Positions 47,617 to 59,154 of a DNA stretch of 64,000 nucleotides are shown one piece after another (the first letter of the stretch is position 1; each line of letters opens with the position of its first letter). The position numbers and the translations under genes are program-made. Source of the DNA: Taxillus chinensis (lineage: Eukaryota > Streptophyta > Magnoliopsida > Santalales > Loranthaceae); the NCBI GenBank assembly GCA_023512835.1, contig CM042085.1, forward strand, positions 4,373,989 to 4,437,988, written 5' to 3'. The notes below the pieces were generated by a model. That model was given only the letters and a program-made list of their open reading frames with translations. It ran no database searches and was not told the DNA's origin.

Positions 47617-50600
47617 ATGTCGGCGTGGAATTCGTTCCTTTTGGAGATCGCCTTCCACATCTTTGGATGGGTCACGTCCATTGCCTGGTCCGTGGGTTTA
47701 TATCCTCAACTCATCTTAAACTTTCGCGAGAAAAGGTGCATGCCACCACCTATATATTCCCCTTCCCTCATCAATCATCTTCATCTTCATCTTCATTACA
47801 CACACACACATATATATATATATATATGTTTGTTTTTTGTTGATCTCTCATGCATATATAATATTCATGCGGCGGCGCAGCGTTGTGGGGTTGAACTTCG
47901 ATTACGTGGTTCTTAACATGACCAAGTGCTTGACCTATCTCATCTACACCGCCACTCTCTTCTTCAGCTCCACTGTTCAGAAGCAGTATCGTCAGAGGTA
48001 CGGCCAAAAAGAGGTCTGCGTTTTAATTGGCTGCCTTTTTCTTTTTCTTTTTTTAATACATAATATGTAAATCGATTTGATAATATCTTGAATATTCTTG
48101 TTATGCGGTTGATTTTTGTATAACCTTTCGATTTTTTACATGTAAATTTACGCATAAACTAACCATATGAAATTTTCAAGCAGATAGATAGTACATAAAA
48201 ATTTATGTTTGACAAAAAATATAAAACAATAGTAAACATATAGACAAACCGATCCAAACAAAACATATATATGTGGTATAGTCTACTTCAAGGCATCAAA
48301 GAAATGTTAAAATAGTATTCTTATGGATTGGCTTTGATTTTATTTGACGGCCGGGTTTGAGTTAATAGGACATGTTACACGAGTTAAATAAGATTTTCAT
48401 ATAGACTTTTCTCTCTCTGCAACCAGTAGTTTGAACATTAAAGAGTCAAAACATTTCTGCATGCATGCAGAGAGTTCACACATGAAACCATTATTTTCTC
48501 TTTTTCTTCCTTTCCTTTTCTTGCAGATGATACCTGTAGCTGCAAATGATGTAGCCTTTTTAGTACATGCTACTCTTATCACTGCAGTTACCTTGGTTCA
48601 AATTGCCATCTATGACGTAAGTGATTCAGTCCTCTTCCCCAATCGTTCGTTATCTATGTTTTGTCTTCTGTTTGAACATTTTGATGTAATCAAGTTTGGT
48701 ATCAAAAAGATTCTGTAAATGTTGATGGTTGCAGCGGGGAACTCAAAAGATTTCGAGGACTTGTCATTCAATTGTTTTTTCTGCATGGTTAGCTGCAGCA
48801 GTTTGTTTCTTCCTGGCTTTGCCAGATCACTCATGGCTTTGGTTAATCTCTGTGTTTAAGTAAGATTTCTCTCAATGGTGATTTTAACAAATTACATTTG
48901 ATTTTATGTAGATGGCTTCTTTTTTTTTTTTCTTAAAGGATAATGAAACATAGAATGTGGAATTTATGAACAGCACTTAAATTAGACATGAATTAGATTC
49001 TGTAAAATATATTCATGTTTTGGAGCGGGCGATCCCTTATCCCTCTGTCTCCTAAGTCTTGCACTTTCAAATAATGTTGATGGTCAAAATCTAACTTCAA
49101 TATAATTATGCACTGATATGTTATGCAGAACTTTAATTTACTGAGTATTAATGTATTGAAAATTTTAGCCTTAATTTGGTTGCCTAGAAAATAACGGTTT
49201 TTCTTTGCTGGTTTATCCAACATCATTTTTTATATACAATTTTAACTGTTAGAACATGCCTTTAACTGTTGTCCAACACAGAAGTCTTAAATTCTTTTTG
49301 TTTTACTATCTAAAACATGAATATATATATATCTAACATGTCTGCTACTTTGATTCATTTGTAGCACAATTCAGGTTGTTATGACAGTCATTAAATATAT
49401 TCCCCAGGTTCGAGCTGCTCCCTATTTCTAAGTTTGCATTAAATTAAGTGCATGTGTAACAGTGTAAGAACATTTTTGTGGGTGCACTCTAGCTTGTACA
49501 ATTCTCTCCATCGATCCAAAGTACATTCCATAAAATATCTGACATCCCTAAAACCTACCGTTTTAATTACTAAACTAGCTAGATTATTCATGTTGTATTT
49601 GAGTACGTTTGCATTGCAGGATAACCGATGGGATCCAACTAATAATTTTACTATTTAAATTTATTTTTGCGTTTAGGTTGATAATTATTGAAGATACACT
49701 AATAATACTTACAGTAAAATAGTACCTCCTTGGAAGTATTAATAATTTCTTCTCAAAAGATGAAATTATTAATATATATTATTTTTTAAAAAATAAATTT
49801 AATTTCTTAATCTTTAAAACAATTAATTAAAATTCATCTTAAACCTTATTCGGATACCCTTATAAATTGGATAAACCAAATATGTCTTCAATAATAAGAC
49901 TATTAGTTCAATCTCAAACATTATCCTGAAGCAAATTAAATACAGTATTATATTACTTTCAGGATTATTAAGTACTAGTGCCCCTTGCTAATCATACATT
50001 TCTATCCCATCTACAACCCGAACATAGCCTTCATGCATATTTTACTATGATGTCCAGGCAGTCCTAAATTGCAGGCGAAAGAGCACATCAGGATTTAGCA
50101 TCGGCAACGTTTTACTTGATTTATTTGGAGCGGTGACAAATTTTGGCCAGATGGCTGTACAGTCCATAGATCAAGGTCTATCATTTTGCAGGCTAATATG
50201 TTGGTAATTAATTTGATTTTGGAACCGCACGTTTTAATATTATGTTTATACTAAATCTTTCCAGGTTCATGGGTAAACTTCTACGGAAATATTGGGAAAA
50301 CATTGGTATCATTGGTATGAATAATTCTAAACCACTTCTCTCTTCTTCTTCTTTTTGTTTTCTTTCTTCCCTACTTCATTTGTCCTATTATTAAACCCCC
50401 TTGCAATTTTCCAAGCTCAATTTCTACAAAATTTAATATGCCTAGGTTTAATAATAATAGCATATGACCTGTAAGTGGTTTCTCTGTCATTATGTCCTTA
50501 CAATATTGCTTCTCAATTTCTTGAAAGTATATCTATCACTGATCAAAGCTGTTGGGCCGCCTCCTTTTTTTTTTTTTTCTTGAATCAAGTTTCTTGCTAG

Positions 50601-51034
50601 TTGCTACATTGATTTGTGCCAATCACTACAATTTCAGTGGTGCAAATAAACTGATCAAAAGAGTGCTAATCTAGTTGTCAGACAAGCTTTTGAGCACCCT
50701 GGTGGATTGCATCCTCTACAAAAGACCCATTTGCCCAGAACCCATAAGGCTCAATTAAACTCCAAATTTGAAATGTGGTCCTGGCCTACTTTTACTAGTC
50801 TACTAGCATGGCCATTGGCAATATCTTTCTAGATTCTCTTTAAACTTTTTGCCAACCGAAACGAATTTGTATGTTAGATGCTTGTGGATTCTTGCGTCGA
50901 GTAGAGTTTCATGGATGAAATTTCTGCAGGTTACAGTTTCCTTCGACATTTTGCTCATATCTCAACACTATGTGGCATACGCATCAAAGAAGGCAGAAGG
51001 TGAAGATGATTTAATGGAGCCATTCGTGTCATAG
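47617..51034 (+). CDS. CTNS-like: cystinosin homologue, PQ-loop transporter (cluster copy 5, short tail)
   Basis: Exons 47617-47735, 47881-48013, 48527-48616, 48735-48859, 49365-49407, 50058-50175, 50265-50314 and 50930-51034 give an unbroken 260-aa protein. The first PQ-loop reads GLYPQLILNFREKS (Glu for the usual Arg), the second KYIPQAVLNCRRKSTSGFS. One Gly-Gly of the conserved LLDLFGG block is changed (LFGA). The last exon is 105 bp, about 30 bp shorter than in copies 3 and 4: the protein stops at MEPFVS and lacks the final KSKD-x-V tail. Intron 5 is enlarged to 650 bp by AT-rich sequence. The frame is open throughout, so it is annotated as a gene, but the altered motif residues and lost tail suggest relaxed constraint or a changed role. 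Confidence 0.85.
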
Positions 51035-51358
51035 ACTCTGGCTATGGGCTGAAAATTTTGGATTAGTGGAATGTAAAGTTGGTACCAAAACACATTAACC
51101 TAAAGAGAAATGTAGTCATGTAGGATTTTGATTGTAGAATTTTAAAATATCCGTACAAGAAAAAAGAAAGAGCAAAAGTTGTAGTTTTTTATTTAATCCT
51201 AAATGCAATATTAACCACCTTCTACATTATTTATTTTGCATTGTTTATATATTTATTTTTGAATGATTATAATAAGTAGAATAAAGATAAAAAGTAATAA
51301 ATCAGAATCAATAAATATTATTTTAATAAAAATATTGTATTATTTTTTTAGCTGTTAA

Positions 51359-51915
51359 TAGGAGTGATTATTGATCGGTTCAATCGGTTTTTATATAATT
51401 TTTAAATCAAATCAAAACCAACCAATAAAGGTTAAAAACCATTGATCCTTGATTTGGTTTGATATATAAATTTTGGTTCGATTTACCAGTTTGAATCGAT
51501 TTTTGATTTTAACGACAAATTTTTAAAAAAGATACATTCATATCAAACATCATCATCGATAAGCTTTTAAGGCACTAGCAAAAAAATAGTCTGAAAACAT
51601 TAGATATTCATATAAAAAATGAGATATTAAAACCTGAGACACGAGAAATATTATTAATTTCAAACCTTACTAAACAACATACTAAGGGCAGCGAATGGTG
51701 TATAAATCTATCAAAATATATTAAATCTAAAGAATGACAAACATCTACGCACGTTTATTGCATGATAGTATGTTTAGTCGGTTCGGTAACCGAACAGCCA
51801 AAACCGTAAACCGACCAAATACCATTGGTTCTTCAAAAATGAACACCAAATAAACCAATCTTATTTTAATAATCATTTTTTTGTCCAATTGGTTTGGTTT
51901 GGTTCATCACCCCTA
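51359..51915. mobile_element. hAT-type MITE with diverged target duplication
   Basis: Starts TAGGAGTG and ends CACCCCTA (7 of 8 inverted match). The flanking 8-mers are GCTGTTAA on the left and ACTGTCAA on the right (6 of 8), consistent with an old hAT insertion. The ends contain CGGTTCAATCGGTTTTT and CCAATTGGTTTGGTTTGG-like subterminal motifs. No coding potential. Confidence 0.62.
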
Positions 51916-52022
51916 ACTGTCAATGTAATCAACGTAATCTTTACCCCTTATGTTATTTTAAATGTGAATTTTTTTTTCTTAAGGGATGTTTGATAGGATG
52001 ATATTACTTTTGAAAACATGAT

Positions 52023-52273
52023 TAGGGATGACAATTCTAGCCCGAATCGCTCTATCCTACCTTACTTCGATAAGATAACGAGGCGGTCATGCGTATTAGT
52101 CGCTCTACCCCGATCTGACATTTTTAAAGATTTTTAAATAATTTTATCTTAAAATATCTTATCCGCCTCACCCTGTCGTAGTCATTAGCCATGCCCCACC
52201 CCGACCCAAACACATCTGGGGCAGGTTCGGATCACTTACTATCCGGTTCCGACTCATCCCATTATCATCCCTA
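52023..52273. mobile_element. hAT-type MITE with perfect target duplication
   Basis: Starts TAGGGATGACAAT and ends ATTATCATCCCTA (12 of 13 inverted match), and is flanked by the perfect 8-bp direct repeat AACATGAT (52015-52022 and 52274-52281). The 251-bp inside is GC-richer than the surroundings and non-coding. The perfect duplication suggests a recent insertion between cystinosin copy 5 and ATP12. Confidence 0.9.
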
Positions 52274-52556
52274 AACATGATTATTTTTAAATGATAAGTT
52301 CAAATAATTTAAAATTTTTTATGAATACTATAAATTCATTTGAAAATATAATTTGTAAAAATAATTGAATTTTAAAAAAATCACAAAAAATCAAACATCA
52401 TTCAAAACGGATTAAATAAATAATGTAAAAATAACTGGGCCGTGTGGTTAAGAATTGGTTTTAGGCAGGCCCATTTCATATGAAGCATAGATTTATCATA
52501 AATGGATGTTCCCTCCCCACCTGGCCACAGAGCCTGACTAATCCATAGATAGGGAA

Positions 52557-55500
52557 ATGAAACTAGCTCTGAGAACCTTCATAACCCTTCCCCTTGCCGG
52601 AAAGCTCTCCTCTCCTCAGCGCTGCCTCAGCTCCGCCGCCACAGCCGCTTCCGGAAGTCCGGAATCAGATGAGACGTCATCGTTGTCTTCTTCCTTCACC
52701 TTCTCAGACGGCGGCGGCGTCCAATCGGACCAGAAGAACAGCGGCGATGGCCGAGGCGGCGATGACAGAATTCACCTCAAGCCTCCAAATAAGAGCGCTA
52801 TCACCCCTCCATCGTCCTCGGTTTCCATGCCGATGTCGTTCATGACAGGGTCGATCGTGGGAAAGCGGTTCTACAAGCGGGTCACGACGAGGGAGGCCGA
52901 GGATTGCAATGGCTGGACCGTGATGCTCGATTACAGAACCCTCAAATCTCCCTACAAGAGAGTCCTTAAGCTCCCTAACCTCGCTCTCGCCACTGCCATC
53001 GCCGCCGAGTGGGATTACCAGGTTCTCTCTCTCTCTCTCCCTCTCTCTCGGATTTTTTTATGAATTTATTTTCATGTTTGGTGCATTATTGTAGTGAAAT
53101 TGATGTCTGTCAAATGGGTTCGTAACTCGAGTGCCTTCCTTGATTTTTTTTGTTTTTTGTTTTTTGTTTTTGGGATTTGGGGTCTGGTTAAATAGTTTCT
53201 GCGTAATTGTTTACTTCAGTGGATTCTATAAACATTTGGAGTGTTTGTAATGTATTATGTATTATGTCCGGTTTTGCTCTGTTTGATTTTTTTGTGAAAT
53301 GTAAATCATTTGATGTGTGCGTTGAGGAACACAGTAACTCTGGGGATCGGTCAAATTAATTATGTCCATAATTACTGTCTTCCTCGTTTTGGGTTTTCTT
53401 GGATTCGGTGTTTTGTTAGTTCATTTTTGCATGGAGTTTATTTGGGAAGTATAATGTGCTGTGAGATTGGGGAATGCTGAAGTGAAGTTTAGATTATTGT
53501 AAGAAATAGATGGGATGCGGGATCCAATCCTTTAACAATTCCCCCTCATGAATTCAGTAATTTCTGTGGGGTATTGTAGCGAAATGTGAATGATTTCGTG
53601 TGTGCTGTGTTATTGTACTGAAAATATGTCAAATCAATTTGATTCAGAATTTGAGTGTATTCTTTGATTTGGAGTTTGTTTGAGATTCATTTAGTGAATT
53701 TATTTTTGGTCTTTTTTATTTTGGAGATTTTATAGTGTTTATATGTGTATTTGTGGTTTGTTTGTGGGAAATAGTGTATTGTGGCTGGGAGAGTTCTATA
53801 ATGAAGTTTGAATTATAATAGGAAACAGATGGGATTAGACCCTTCACAATGCCCCTCATGAAACTTGCGTGTACGGCACTAGAAAGAGTTCCACTCACGA
53901 GGACAAAGATTATTGAAGAGTTGCTGAAAAAATTTCATCAAGACTTAGTCTTCTGTCGTGCTCCAGCAGATGATGATCTAACCAGGGGTGTACTCGGTAT
54001 GTTCTCGTGTACGGCACAGTTTGTTGTATTGAGTGAATAAAGTAATGAGTTCATATATAAATTATCTTGTCTCTGTTCATGGAGAACTCCACAGTCTAGT
54101 ATGCTTACTTTTCTTGCATTTTGTTTCTCACATTATTAGAGCTTTACATTTTGGTCACCTGTTGGTCAATAAATTTTTTGCTCTTCAACGAGTGAAGCAA
54201 CCTAGAGGAGTAAATTGCTGGCTAATGTGAATGAATGAAGGTTAAACAATGCGAACTTTGGCCTTATTTCAAATCCAAGCCAGTGTGTAGTGTGTAAGTA
54301 ATCTGCTGTAGCATTTTAATATAATGGCCATGTGTTTGGTAGAAGTCGAAATCCTGTCAATCTAAATGTGTTGAAGTGTGAATCATGCTATCCTAGACAT
54401 GGTGATTGTAAATGAAATTTGGCTACCCATTCATCTCCTTACAATGTTACTAGTAAAGCAATCATGCTAGTTTTTAGATTTATTGGTATACCAAGGACCT
54501 CTACTTGTAAAAAAGGGCAAACCCGGTCAAAGTTGTCAAAAGCATAAAGTGCAATTGAGGCACAAACTCAAAAGGTCTAACAACGCTTGAAGTGCAAAGC
54601 GCAAAAAAACGTTCACTTTAGTGAAACGCGTCTTATAGAAGCAATATATCTACTATTTTCACCAAATAAACTACTAATGTGAAACTATAAAGTCATAACC
54701 CCTAATCCACTAATAAGATTTGTGATCTTCCTCATATGGATCATCTTCAAAATTCTTATCATAACTATTATCATAAATCGCTTCATTATTGAAGTTATAT
54801 TCTTTAACAATATCTTCTGACTCAGTAGAATCTGTATCTTCCTCTTCAAAGTCATGCTTTGTAGAGCATTTAGAATTACCAATGTTTAAGTTTTCTTTTG
54901 ACTTAGCTTGCTTCTTAGTAAATTTTGAGGGTTCTTTAACCCTAGCTACTCTGGTCACAATACTCCAAGTCAAGTCATCACAAACATCTTCGTCTTCATC
55001 ATTTTTTACTCCCATTTTTTCAATTAGCCACTCGTTACTATCATCAATGTTTGTCAAAAGCAATTGGATTGTTGACATCCTTAAAATCATATTAAGCCTC
55101 TAGTGCAAAAATTAAGTCATTTAATTTTCGCATTTCCAACCTATTTCTTCTCTTGGTGTGAATTTATTACCATTCAAATCATGAAAGCTAATAAGTACAA
55201 TATCCGTGCAAATTTGATAAAATTACTTACTGTTAAATAAATTATAAGATAAAATTATTTATTCAAGGACACTATAATTGTGTTCACATTTAGAACTACT
55301 ATATGTGAGGCTAAGAATCTTGCATGTTAGGACTGTAAATAAGTCGAGTAATAAGATATTTGAATATGTTTATTACTATGCATTAACAAATTAAATCGAA
55401 TATAAGTCTTATATTATGTTATTCACGAACGTTCATGAACAAGTGTTAATGAACTTATTCACAAATACAATTGAAAAATCATAAAAAAAATTGGCAAAAG

Positions 55501-57132
55501 AATTTAAACTATAAATTTATCCCAAAAAATACAATTACTTAATTATTATATTACATTATCTTTGATTAATATGTTTAAATATTATTATATTCACTTTACG
55601 ATAATATTATAATAATAATAATTATTATTATATATAATATATTTATATTTAATAAAAATAATTTTTATACATAATAATTAGTTTTTAATCACTTGTTCAC
55701 AAATAATTTTCATGAATTGATTATGAACAAGAATATTCATGAACACTATAATTATGTTTGCGAATGATATTATTTTTTTAAGGAACAAACATAAATAATT
55801 TTTTATTGAAACTAATGTTAGTATGTTCATAAACATTTGATTTATTTATAGATTTATTGCATGCCAATCGTTGCAAAGTAGGATTAGTGCTCTCATATGC
55901 ACTCCACCATTCTGTTGTAAAAGAAATTAAAAAAAATAAAAAATAAAAATTTATGCTTTAGAATTCTGACATGATACGAAGTTATATATTGTAAAATAAC
56001 AATTTTTATTCAGAGCCTTCATCTTTCTTATTTCCATAGCTAAATTAAAGCCAAAAATGTCTTACACTTTCTTATATATCGACAATTTATTTACAATCTT
56101 CGTTTGCAAATTCTTATTTAGAACTAACTTTGATATACAAGCTAAAAGGCCCTTTGTCACTTTCTCATCAAACTCCACATTTGGATTATCATAAAAGAAC
56201 TTGAAATTAAGTTATTGACTAATAGCATGCAACGGATAATGGAGTTGAACTTCTCATCATTCATTACTGATTTTAAAAAACATTCTATTTATCCTTTTTT
56301 TCATTAAATGAGCTCATGATAGCATTCTTAGGTCCATCCATAGCTTCATATGCATAGCCCATAGCTAGTTTCTTTTTATTATTTGATTATCCTGTTTTAT
56401 GTTTTCATTTTAAAAAATAGTAATTGTTTTTTAGTACAGAAAATAAAAAATAGAAAACTGAAAACAATAAAATAAAATAATTCTCCATTCCTTTTTGTTT
56501 TATGTTGAATATAGTGCTTAAAATTTTATTTTGTTGCAATATGTATCGGTATTCTCACTTTGTCTATTATCCACTTAATGTTGATGTTTATTGCATCTTT
56601 AATTTCGGTATAAGTATATTACATTTAAATTTGCAGAACGGCAAATGGAGAAACTTGATCCTCTACTTGACTGGGTGGAATCAGAATTTGGTGTTAAGCC
56701 TATTGTCTACTCTAGTATTTTTGGAGGCAAACAGGAAGATGCACTTGTGAAAGCCATAGAGAGCGTTCTAAAAAAAACAAATAACTGTGAATTGGCAGCA
56801 GTCGATGCAATAGCTGCAGCAGGACATTCGTTAATTATTGGTATTGGAATCCTTCGTGGGAAGTTGCTGATTGAGGAAGCCATTAAATTAATTAGACTAG
56901 AAGAAGACTTGCAGGTTCTTGTTACTAACAAATTATGAAGCTTGTGTGTGTGTGTGTGTGTGTGTGTGTGAAGATTAGATGTTCATACTTGTTCCCCTAA
57001 GTTATTTATTGTATTTGTTGGAAGGTGGACAAGTGGGGCCTGGTTGAAGGTGGGCATGATGTTGACGTTGCTGATCTCACAGTACAGGTTTCATCTGCTG
57101 CTGTGTTCCTTGGACTTTCGAGAAGGATTTGA
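52557..57132 (+). CDS. ATP12: Mitochondrial F1-ATPase assembly chaperone ATP12 (ATPAF2 homologue)
   Basis: ATP12 binds the alpha subunit of the mitochondrial F1-ATPase and prevents its aggregation before assembly. Exons 52557-53021, 53822-53996, 56637-56914 and 57025-57132 join in phase to 341 aa. The N-terminus (MKLALRTFITLPLAGKLSS) is Arg/Ser/Leu-rich without acidic residues, as in a mitochondrial presequence, followed by a Ser/Gly-rich linker. The conserved domain begins at RFYKRVTTREAEDCNGW and runs through LDYRTLKSPYKR, DGIRPFTMPLMKLACTA, KFHQDLVFCRAP, WVESEFGVKPIVYSSI, a conserved Ala-rich helix, and DKWGLVEGGHDVDVADL to SSAAVFLGLSRR. All introns are GT-AG. Intron 2 is 2.64 kb and hosts a decayed transposase. 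It lies directly downstream of the cystinosin cluster, the same neighbour relation I recall for At5g40660 and At5g40670. Confidence 0.93.
54710..56371 (-). pseudogene. Decayed hAT transposase (C-terminal half) in ATP12 intron 2
   Basis: On the minus strand, pieces occur in the order expected for a DUF659/hAT transposase: MGYAYEAMDGPKNAIMSSFN (56371-56300 region), FYDNPNVEFDEKVTKGLLAC (about 56200-56140), TEWWSAYESTNPTLQRLACN (about 55915-55860), then HTKRRNRLEMRKLNDLIFAL (about 55170-55100) of the dimerisation domain, and an acidic tail with DDLTWSIVTRVARVKEPS. Frameshifts and stops separate the pieces. The 0.65-kb gap between the WWSAY and HTKRR pieces, where the core of the dimerisation domain should be, is filled by an AT-rich dispersed repeat. 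The element is antisense to ATP12. The N-terminal zinc finger and element ends were not found. Confidence 0.8.
55330..55860 (-). repeat. AT-rich dispersed repeat nested in the hAT transposase relic
   Basis: Similar to 13.04-13.40 kb in the opposite orientation (shared AAAAATTATTTATGTT, then CATTCG and GTTCATGAA phrases). It interrupts the transposase relic, so it inserted later. Confidence 0.45.
56943..56971. repeat. TG microsatellite in ATP12 intron 3
   Basis: About 14 TG units within the short (110-bp) third intron. Confidence 0.75.
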
Positions 57133-58056
57133 ATCAGTTTGTGTGGGGTAGGTCTTGCTTTTCAGCTGTTGCAGGTCTATGAGCTCTTTTTTGCCCTTAT
57201 GTGATTGCTTGCTGTATTTGGCAAGATCAGATACATTAAATAATTCCCTTATGCTTCAGCGGTGGAGTAAATATAGCGTTGTGAATGGGAAGTACACCAC
57301 AAACATTGTGTCTTACTACTATTATTGTTCCTGCAAAATTTTTGTTTGTTTGGTATTGTTGAAGTTTTATTTATTTATAATTATTATCCATGTTATGTGT
57401 TAGATAACTATTTCGAACTTAGTGTCCATTTGGAGAACCATACATCCAATGGAATGGTGGACCAACCTGATACGAGCTTGTTTCATACCATCTTGACATG
57501 TTGCTTATATGCTTTACTCGTATTCTACATATATGGTAATCTCCACACTATATGTCGTTCTACCTACTCTCCATCCATCCTAGAGGTCAGGGTCCTGATT
57601 TGTAATGTCTTCGAAGGCGTAAGGGGGCTATATTTTCCTGCATTTCCAAGCACATGGGAAGAGAAGTGATTAAATTTATATGATTATTTTTACATGCAAG
57701 TAAGAGTTGATGGATGTCCCAAATATCTTTCTTACTTGCGTATAGGGCGAAGTGAAGGGTTCCCAGGTTTGCAGGCTATATGGTCCAGAGGTTAAGTCTC
57801 TTCTTGGCAGCACTGCAGGCACACTGGTGGCTGACGCCTGATATCACAATGACAGCAAGCTATATCACAGTTGCTGGAGCACCCTATATGAAAAAAAGTT
57901 GAAAGATGTCTGTCAGGGTTACACATTTTCAATAGCTTTAGTCGTCTAATAGCGTGCAACTGATTTTTTTTTTTTTTTTTTTGTAGTTCTTTCAAACCCA
58001 TGAACTAAACTGAGATGATCCAGATAAAGGAATTATATAAGGTGAAATTTAATTAT
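57133..58056. other. 3' flank of ATP12 and of the small peptide frame
   Basis: Presumed 3' untranslated and intergenic DNA. The stretch at 57740-57830 is GC-richer but has no recognisable frame. The overlapping small frames here have no family features. Confidence 0.5.
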
Positions 58057-58230
58057 TTACAATGATGAAGGTTGTTTGGGTTTGTCACCTGTTACGATCA
58101 CATACTGAGTGGGTTTTGCATTTGGAGGTTTCGGGTGAAATAGGCGGCGACTCCTGCTTGCTTGAACAGCATCGTTCCCAATGTGGATATAAACACAAAT
58201 AAGTACAAAAACTACCGCCAACGACTTCAT
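58057..58230 (-). CDS. Possible small secreted peptide precursor, 57 aa
   Basis: An ATG frame at 58230 encodes 57 residues: a charged start (MKS), a hydrophobic core (LAVVFVLICVYIHIG), a plausible signal-peptidase site after AVQA near residue 24, then a short basic, proline-rich mature part beginning SRSRRLFHPKPPN and ending KPKQPSSL. There are no cysteines in the mature part. A TATAAAA lies at 58311-58317 on the same strand, about 80 bp upstream, a normal promoter distance. This layout fits precursors of small plant signalling peptides, but it does not match CLE, IDA, PIP, RALF or CEP consensus motifs as I know them. The family is not recognised, and the call rests only on architecture and the TATA box. 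Confidence 0.5.
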   Translation of the reverse strand: MKSLAVVFVLICVYIHIGNDAVQASRSRRLFHPKPPNAKPTQYVIVTGDKPKQPSSL

Positions 58231-58310
58231 TTCTGCCAAGAATCCGACGAATTTGATGTCTCGGGCTTAATGGTTGCGGACCACTTGGTGACAATCCCTG
58301 ATTAGTGTGT

Positions 58311-58317
58311 TTTTATA
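58311..58317 (-). promoter_or_regulatory. TATA box upstream of the small secreted peptide frame
   Basis: TATAAAA on the minus strand, 81 bp upstream of the start codon, leaving room for a leader of about 50 nt. Confidence 0.5.
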
Positions 58318-59154
58318 GGCCCATTTGCAGTTAGATTGTAGGAGATGTGGAGTACCTAACTCTTTTTGCAGGGTTCAAAAACTATATACATATGTTTTCT
58401 ACGGTCACCCTATAGCCGTGTTGAAGCAAGGTTTTGTGTCTGCGATGTGTGAAGGATTCTTCATTGTTTTTGTTTTTTTTAGGGTTGTCATTGCGATCCT
58501 ATGAGTTGGCTGTGCTCTATTTTATCTCCAATAATATGGCTAGCTACGGCAATAGAGTTGCAAATTTCTTCCAATCACCATCTCGTTACACTTTAATTAT
58601 TTGCAGTGGTTCATCAACCCGAACCCATACAAAAAGCGTTTTGGACTGGAATCATCAGTGAAGTTCACGACCATCCCCGGCACACTCCGTTGTCAACAAG
58701 CATGTGAGTCTGTGCTCAGCTGGTGAGGCATGGGTGTGGTGCCACAGTTCGGGGCAGCATACGTGGATGGGCTCCATTGGAGATGGTGTGCAAAATGTAA
58801 CGACGGCTTGGTTATTCGGGGAGATAGGCTCGTTTATTAGGTCTTCTTGGGACTTACTGTTTGCCCAACTTATTTGGAAAGGTGGACAAAAAACAAATGT
58901 TTGCTTTTCCACTAGTAAGACATCAGCTCTCATCCATTATGCCAAAAATTGATGGGTTTGAGGGGAAACACCCTCATTCAGTATGAAGACAAAATCATAT
59001 TTTTTTTCTTCCCTTACTAAGGGTTTGTTTAATGACGTTAAACCTAATTGTCGAATGCTACATAACCTTTAATGAAATATTGAATGAAGTATAATTTTAA
59101 TTATTTGACGATAAAGGTTTAATTAAGTTTGACTTTTACTTTTTACGCTCATAT
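58318..59154. other. Intergenic DNA
   Basis: Moderately GC-rich around 58600-58930, where frames of 82 and 92 codons overlap on opposite strands without family features; AT-rich after 58980. Nothing is recognised. Confidence 0.45.

Noticed and set aside
58655..58933. 92-codon minus-strand frame overlapping an 82-codon plus-strand frame
   Set aside because: No family features on either strand; a moderately GC-rich stretch gives both by chance.
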